A DNA stretch of 64,000 nt, taken from the NCBI RefSeq assembly GCF_010389155.1, contig NC_057762.1:34656055-34720054 (forward strand), read 5' to 3'. The number at the start of each line of letters is the position of its first letter. The stretch's first letter is position 1. Below the pieces are notes generated by a model that saw nothing but the letters and a program-made list of their open reading frames with translations, ran no database searches and was not told the origin of the DNA. Below, piece after piece: positions 58,195 through 64,000 of the stretch. This stretch comes from Erigeron canadensis. Lineage: Eukaryota; Streptophyta; Magnoliopsida; Asterales; Asteraceae. A program made the position numbers and the translations under genes.

Positions 58195-58396
58195 CTACAT
58201 ACACTATAGATTGAGATCTTTTAAAATTGATTCAATTTTATAAGTAAAATTAGATCTACTTTAATCATTAAATTCAATGGACAAAAATTTAAACATCAAA
58301 TTTTAATCTTGATCATTGGATTTAATTTAACTAATGACTAAAGTTGATTTAACTTTAATTCGATCAATTTTAAAGATTCTAATCCATACACTATAT
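58195..58396. mobile_element. Small MITE
   Basis: ACACTATAGATTGAGATCTT and, at the right, AAAGATTCTAATCCATACAC form inverted ends. The interior has mirrored GATCTACTTTAATCATT and TAATGACTAAAGTTGAT. Confidence 0.5.
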
Positions 58397-58763
58397 CTTC
58401 AAAGCATACCTACATACTGTATATGCATGAAAATTTACATCTAATTTAAAAAAATATATAATTATGCAACCTAAGTTTTCTAATTTAGTAAAATACTTTA
58501 ATACGGAATTAATAATAAAACAGTACGGATCTTGTTAAACCCACTAAGTTTTACTAGGGGTGCGTTAGATTCTTGGAAAGGCTTACTTCCAAAATCTTTG
58601 ATTAGTCAAAAAGTTTTTTCTTAGCTGTTGCCCCACATGCTTATGCCTTAAATAATTACCCCAGCATTACTGGATGCGAGATAATATTCTTATCATGGTT
58701 TTCTATTAAGTTACTAGCTTATCAACCTGATGATATCCGGACATTAATATTATGACATATTTT
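58397..58763. other. Intergenic, no gene seen
   Basis: AT-rich; nothing recognised. Confidence 0.45.
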
Positions 58764-58903
58764 TATAAGGTGTCTGGTGACCCGACCAGTTTTTTAGTAA
58801 AATGACCACACTTTTTGCAGCGAGGGTCACTGCAAAAAGTTAGTATACAAAACCGTACACTGTGGCCTTAATGGTCCACAGTGTACACACGGTTCTATAT
58901 AGG
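58764..58903 (+). promoter_or_regulatory. Palindromes and TATA box upstream of the transposase gene
   Basis: AAGGTGTCTGGTGACCCGAC (58768) is the reverse of a motif at about 59440-59472. Two hairpins follow: CTTTTTGCAG paired with CTGCAAAAAG (58811-58839) and GTACACTGTGG paired with CCACAGTGTAC (58855-58886). TCTATATAGGG at 58894 is a TATA candidate about 250 bases before the ATG. The region may be the transposon's end as well as its promoter. Confidence 0.45.
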
Positions 58904-59287
58904 GAAACTCGTAGCGTCCGAAAGTTTAACAATCGTTTTCAAGTTCTTTCTATATGTTCTTTCTATTTCTCACCATCTATTTGTTCTAAATCATTGTTCT
59001 TTCACAATCTTTAGTATTATTATTATCAGTTTTCAATATATATATATATGTTATTGTTTTCATTTATATATATAGATATACATTAGATTTTCAATATACT
59101 ATAAATTGTAGATCTTTAGTATTATTATTATAGTTTATCATTATTTCAGATGGATTTTGAAAGTATATGGGGCAAAATGGGTGCGGAAGGTTTTGAGCTT
59201 CACTTAGAAGAACCTGATGAAGAATTTGACATACCAGAGGCGGCCCCTCATTTTGACTACGACGCAAGGGTTTTCCACACCGATCAG

Positions 59288-60105
59288 GTATCCTTGTTAA
59301 CTTTAAAAAAAACTAATTTAGACAAATATCATTATTAGTTTATATTTTAGTAGTATTTAATTTAGGCAAAAACTAATTTATTGAATATTTAAAATGTTAG
59401 ATATTTATTAGTATACAAATTAATGATAATTTGGGTTACCAAAAAGATGGTCGGGTTACCAGACGCCTTTTTAAAAAAAAATAATTTAGGCAAATATCAT
59501 TAGTATACAAATTATGTCTGAGAAATATTAATTAGGATGTTACTGCAAATTATTTGTTTTTTTCCGTTCTTCATGGTCTGTTAATTTAACTTGTTTTTTT
59601 CTTTATGCTGTTTCCCCCCTTCTTTTCTAATGTCGTAATATAATTTGTTTTATTTGAGAAAAATAAAGTAGATCATTATTTTGTTATTACTTTTCATTTT
59701 TTGTTCTAATTTGTACATTATATTAGCATGAACCCTTGCCATCATCTTAAGGTGTACGTTGGACTAATAATACATTTATATAAAATTACGCTAAAAGTTT
59801 ATAACTAAAAGGGGTTTAGTTAAAATAGGATTAAGGGCATTTAAGTCATTTGAGATTATATTCCTTGTGCATAGTAATTATTACCTTGAGCAAATCAGCT
59901 CCCATTTAAAATGTTAGATATTTATTAGTATACAAATTAATGATAATTTGTTAAAAAAAACTAATTTAGGCAAATATCATTAGAATATTTATATTTTAGT
60001 ACTATTTAATTTGTGTTTCGTTGTTATATTTATTGCATATTTAAAATGTTAGATATTTATAAGTATACAATTTAATGATAATTTTTATAAAAAAAACTAA
60101 TTTAG
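59288..60105 (+). repeat. First intron with repeated acceptor-like segments
   Basis: AAACTAATTTAG (or close) occurs at about 59308, 59476, 59955 and at the true acceptor 60094-60105. CAAATATCATTA, TTAAAATGTTAGATATTTAT and ACAAATTAATGATAATTTG are each repeated two or three times. The intron therefore grew by internal duplications. About 38 bp inserted at 59434 match the 18324 and 58768 motif. Confidence 0.6.
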
Positions 60106-62403
60106 GTGTTCGATTCACACAAAGAATTGTTCAACTGGGCCAAAAGTACAGGATTGCAGTTTGGTTATGTGTTAATCAAACGACGAACAAATTCCAACTT
60201 AGCTGGTGTAAAAAATAAAGTGACGATAGTCTGTAATCTTTCTGGGAAAATGGATGATAGGATAAGCGGCCTCGTTAAAAAGACACTTAAGTGTCAGTGC
60301 CCCTTTAGATTAATCGGTCGTTTAACTGATGATGGTTGGAGGATAACCGTTGTAGACGACACACATAATCATTATCCAGCTGAGAATCTGGAGGGTTACG
60401 CGTACGCAAGAAGGTTGACTGAAGAGGAGAGATTATTTCTGGAAGAAGAATATCATCGTGGTAGTACGCCCCGTAGGATGTTAAAGCTATTGAAAGAAAA
60501 ATTTCCAGGAAACTTGACCCGCAGTGATGACATTTACAATTTCCAAAAAGCTATGCGGAAGAAGGCGGCCGAAAAACATGGGAACACTCCAATGCAGGTA
60601 TATCATATCAAATTTACATATCTTTTTATTTATTTACTATGATAGAGTATCTGAAACGACATATGTACGCCATATTGTTCAAACGAAACAGGTTATGTTC
60701 AGTTTGCTTAAGGAGCATAATTACTTGTATTATCATACAACAAACAGTGTATCTGGTCGGTTGGAGAATCTGTTTTTTATACATCCGACATCATTTAAAT
60801 TGTGGCGTGCATTTCCTTATGTTATCCAAATAGACGCCACGTACAAAACTAATATGTACAACATGCCATTAATCGAGATCGTTGGTGTCACTCCAACAAA
60901 CAGGACCTTTAGCATATCATATACGTTTATCATAAGCGAACAAGAGCATAATTATAGATGGGTGTTGGAGTGTTTGAAGTCGACGTTAGGTGAAGGCTTT
61001 GCTGTTGGTGTGGTACTCACGGACCGGGATCTGGCGCTAATGAAAGCATGCAAAACCGTTATGCCTGAAGCATACCATTTACTGTGTAGAGTGCACATAT
61101 GGAGGAACATAGACAAATTTAGCATGCCATCGTTAAAAGGGGAAGGGAAATGGGGGCCTTTTTACGGATGGTGGAAAAAACTTTACGAGTCCCGCACACT
61201 AGAAGAGTACACCAACAATTTATCATATTTAAAAGAAAAGATGGGTCCCCGTTTAGACAGTAAGTGAAGTGCTTTTGAAGTTTTTTTTTTCCTAATTTTT
61301 GGTAAATCACATGTACCCACACAAGCTAATCAAATGTTAAATTGACAGAGGTTTACAAGTACTTGCAGAAGGAGTAGCTTTCCCCGTACAAGGAAAAGTT
61401 TGTGTCCTTTTGGGTGGATCAGCACCTCAACTACCGTAATTACACTACCAACAGAGTTGAGGCTGAGCATTCACTCCTCAAGTCCGAGTTACAGGGGAGA
61501 TGTACATTTCAACGAATAATTCAATGTGTTAATGATGTCCTCCTCGGACAAGATACAGAAATCAAGGGCCAACTAGAAGAAAGCAGGATTTATAGAGCTG
61601 GTAAACACAACTACCCATGTTTGAAAGACCTGCTTTGTGTTTTATCTGTGACAGCTCTTGATATAATGGTCGATGAAATTAAACAATTAAAAAATGAGAT
61701 CGGAAAAGACTTGAGAAAATGCGGGTGTAAGGTGTGGACTAGTTGTGGTCTTCCATGTGCCTGTCGTCTAGCTGCGTACATGCATTGCAGTAAGTTTATT
61801 GAAATATAGGCAATTGCTTTTTTTTTTTGGTAAATGCACAAATATTGTAATTATTTTTCGTCAAAAATGTAGACAAACGTGTTGAGGTGCATACCATAAA
61901 TGACTTTTGGAGAAAGCTAGACCTGACACCGTCGACATGCCTTCCGGACAACGATCATCGAAAAGACTCTGATGATGACGAAGCTATTGACCAATTAGTA
62001 GAGGATGTTAAAGTCCAGTTTAAGGATCAACCGAAGTCAAATCGCAAAAACTGGATTTCTAAATTAAAAGACATCGTCTATCCGGGGAGAACAAAAATCA
62101 AGGACCCTTCTGTTATTAAAAATAAACGTGGAAGACCAATCGGGTCAAAGAAAAATATACCTCAAGTATGTCGGATCATAATTCGAACTATATTTAATTA
62201 ATTGAATTTTTTTTTTTTTTTGGTAATTGCCCCATATTTGTTAGTATACTTGTAAGTGTAATCTGTTATTAAAATTTTTTTTTTTGCAGGCGCCCGAACA
62301 TAACAGACCAGCGACAAACACAGCACCCTCGGGTCTTCAAAAATCCAGGTCGGTTCAATTCTCCGATCAATTTTCGCAGCCGTCATGTGCATTTGGAGAA
62401 GGC

Positions 62404-62892
62404 CAATATGCGAGACACAGTGAATACGTGAGCACCCAATCACGTTTTTTTGAAGAAACGGAAAGTCAACCACAATCACCTGAAAGTCGGAGACAGAGTG
62501 ATTATGTGGGCACCAGTTCTTTTTTCGCGGAAACACCATCACGTTTCTTCAATGAAACTGAAAGCCAACCACAATCACCTGAAAGTCGGAGACAGAGTGA
62601 TTATGTGGGCACCAGTTCTTTTTTCCCGGAAACACCATCACGTTTCTTCAATGAAACTGAAAGCCAGCCCGAATGGGGTCAGATTGGGAGACAAAGTAAT
62701 TATGTGGGCCTATCAATGAACATGCTAGACAATGTAGACGAACCATATAACAAAGTATTATGGGGTCAAAGTGGTAGGCAGAGTGGGTATGTGGGTTACG
62801 AGTTTAACATCCCGGGAAATACAGATTCCTTTAGCGAACCTTATAACAAACTATACTGGGGACAAAGTGGCAGACATAGTTCGTATGTGGGT
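62404..62892 (+). repeat. Coding repeats in the transposase-OTU linker
   Basis: Two 99-bp DNA units in tandem (from about 62471 and 62570) encode 33-residue copies with RRQSDYVGTSSFF and ETPSRFFNETESQP. They sit in a series of six R-[QH]-S-x-Y-V-[GS] motifs: RHSEYVS, RQSDYVG twice, RQSNYVG, RQSGYVG, RHSSYVG. Later motifs follow WGQSGR or WGQIGR. Confidence 0.8.
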
Positions 62893-63690
62893 AGCGATTC
62901 ACGTTTTGCAGACACACAATGTTATTTCGGAGACCAGAATAACCAAACGCAAGAAGAAACATATAGCTTTGTTGATCAATTATTCTCGACACCCATTACA
63001 CAGAATACACAAAATCAGCAGAACAACCCTGAACCGTTTACACACAACTTTTTCCCGAGTGAGTCAACATCGTTTGACATGAGTCATTACCTAGGCCAGC
63101 TCCCTAAGTTCTTTCAAAGATACGTTGTCAACATAAAAAATGTACAGTCTGATGGTAACTGTGGGTTTCGGGCACTGGCTGTTGCTTTGGGTGAAAACGA
63201 GCAAAAATTCGAGTGGATTCGCAAACTAATGCTAGAGGAGTATGAGTCCAGGCGCGGATACTATGAGGGTGCATTCGCTGGTGACGCTAAACACATACAC
63301 ACTTTGGTATCAATTTCTTATCCAAATGGTCGCCCACACGATTACTGGATGATGAATCCATATTGCGCTATGCTTCTGTCTAATGCGTTGAGGGTAATAA
63401 TTATCTGTTTAAGTTTAGAGGAGAATATCACATGTTTTCCTTTTTGGAAGGGGCCAGGCGAGCTATACGTAGATGACCCGATATGCATTGCCCTGGTATC
63501 GGGGTCGACACATTTTGTTACGGTTTTTTTAGATAAGGACTGCCCAATGCCTTACACCTCAGCTTGGGGACATGATAAACCTGCATCGCAGGCCTGGGCA
63601 ACACATCCGAAGTACAGAGACCGTTTGACTGAGTACCACAGACACATTCAAGCTAATAAGGGACCTACGGGATATGAGATCCTTGAATAG

Positions 63691-64000
63691 TTTATTTATA
63701 TCGTATAATTGTTTGTTTGTAACTCTTTAACGTATGTAATAATAGTTATTATAAGTAATAGATATCGTTGATGTATTTTTTTACTTATATTTGTTATTTG
63801 TTACTAATAATAGTTGACGTATTCTATAGCTATCTTTGATGTTTTTGTTTTTATAAGTACTAGATATCGTTGACGTATTCTATTACTAATAATAGTTGAC
63901 GTATTTATTTATATAGATTAGGCATATTTTTTTTACGTTTTTTTCGTTTATTATGACCATCATCACCAGAACATCCGAAAAGATAAACACATATACACCA
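63691..64000. other. 3' region of the transposase gene with short repeats
   Basis: TAGATATCGTTGAYGTATT and ACTAATAATAGTTGACGTAT each occur twice between 63758 and 63905. The window ends before any inverted terminal repeat is visible. Confidence 0.5.

Larger units (their letters stand above)
59150..63690 (+). pseudogene. FAR1/Mutator-like transposase fused to an OTU protease domain, one in-frame stop
   Basis: Six exons, all GT-AG and in phase: 59150-59287, 60106-60597, 60692-61259, 61349-61789, 61873-62165, 62290-63690 (1,111 codons including the stop). In order: FAR1-type zinc-binding domain (about 47-135, ending DDTHNHYP); MULE transposase core with IDATYKT (Asp258), LTDRDLALMKA (Asp321/323), the CRVH signature (342-345) and NRVEAEH (Glu437); a SWIM-like CGCKVWTSCGLPCAC whose last ligand is Cys, not His; an AT-hook RGRPIGSKK (632-640); a repeat linker; and an OTU domain with SDGNCGFRAL (Asp932, Cys935) and STHFVTVF (His1052). 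MULE transposases cut and insert DNA; OTU proteases remove ubiquitin. A TAG at 61375-61377 replaces codon 409, where the family usually has Trp. Everything else is open, so decay is recent, or the copy is a sequencing or allelic variant. No 3' transposon end is visible before the window ends. Confidence 0.85.

Noticed and set aside
58881..59075. 64-codon frame just upstream of the transposase exon 1
   Set aside because: It overlaps the TATA box and leader, is Phe/Ile/Tyr-rich from AT-rich DNA, and has no recognisable features.
62198..62719. Frames on other strands or phases across the linker repeats of the transposase-OTU gene
   Set aside because: They repeat only because the coding repeats do; the spliced frame explains the sequence.

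Overview
This is plant nuclear DNA. It is AT-rich and intron-bearing, and its genes have clear eudicot relatives: an SKIP2/VFB-type F-box protein, a CYCD3-type cyclin, a leucine-rich-repeat receptor-like kinase and a FAR1/Mutator-type transposase gene. The mix of small DNA transposons, Helitrons and tRNA-derived SINEs suggests an asterid, possibly Asteraceae. That placement is an inference from impression, not from a search.

Genes are sparse. An intact single-exon F-box/LRR gene lies on the minus strand at 205-1842. A four-exon D3-type cyclin lies on the plus strand at 13791-15648, with short upstream ORFs in its leader. A two-exon atypical LRR receptor kinase lies on the minus strand at 30740-34755, with a Helitron in its 1.7-kb intron. 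At 37.4-39.1 kb there is a block of three small genes: a diverging pair of related coiled-coil-like proteins, each with a frameshift, and a SANT/Myb-like protein of the kind found in PIF/Harbinger transposons. At 59150-63690 lies a six-exon Mutator-like transposase gene that runs in frame through a repeat linker into a C-terminal OTU cysteine-protease domain. It carries one in-frame stop.

The rest is a dense, layered mobile-element landscape. It includes two non-autonomous Mutator-like elements with perfect 9-bp target duplications (11491-12907 and 24186-25328). Tourist-like MITEs carry TTA duplications (9468-9749, 25683-25974, 51883-52994), and the last is nested in another MITE. Helitron-like elements are at 10113-10915, 28184-28499, 28838-29076 and 32452-32726. 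A solo LTR with a 5-bp duplication (56359-57094) splits one copy of an 87-bp tandem duplication. A SINE family has four copies, and there is one Au-like SINE with a 10-bp duplication. Several further foldback or MITE families have two to four copies each in this window.

The host genes appear unrelated in function (ubiquitin ligase adaptor, cell-cycle regulator, receptor kinase) and do not form a cluster. The most unusual content is the transposase-OTU fusion with its R-[QH]-S-x-Y-V repeat linker, and the divergent paralog pair with a repeat-built shared promoter. All calls come from reading the sequence. No database search was run, and family names rest on recognised motifs.
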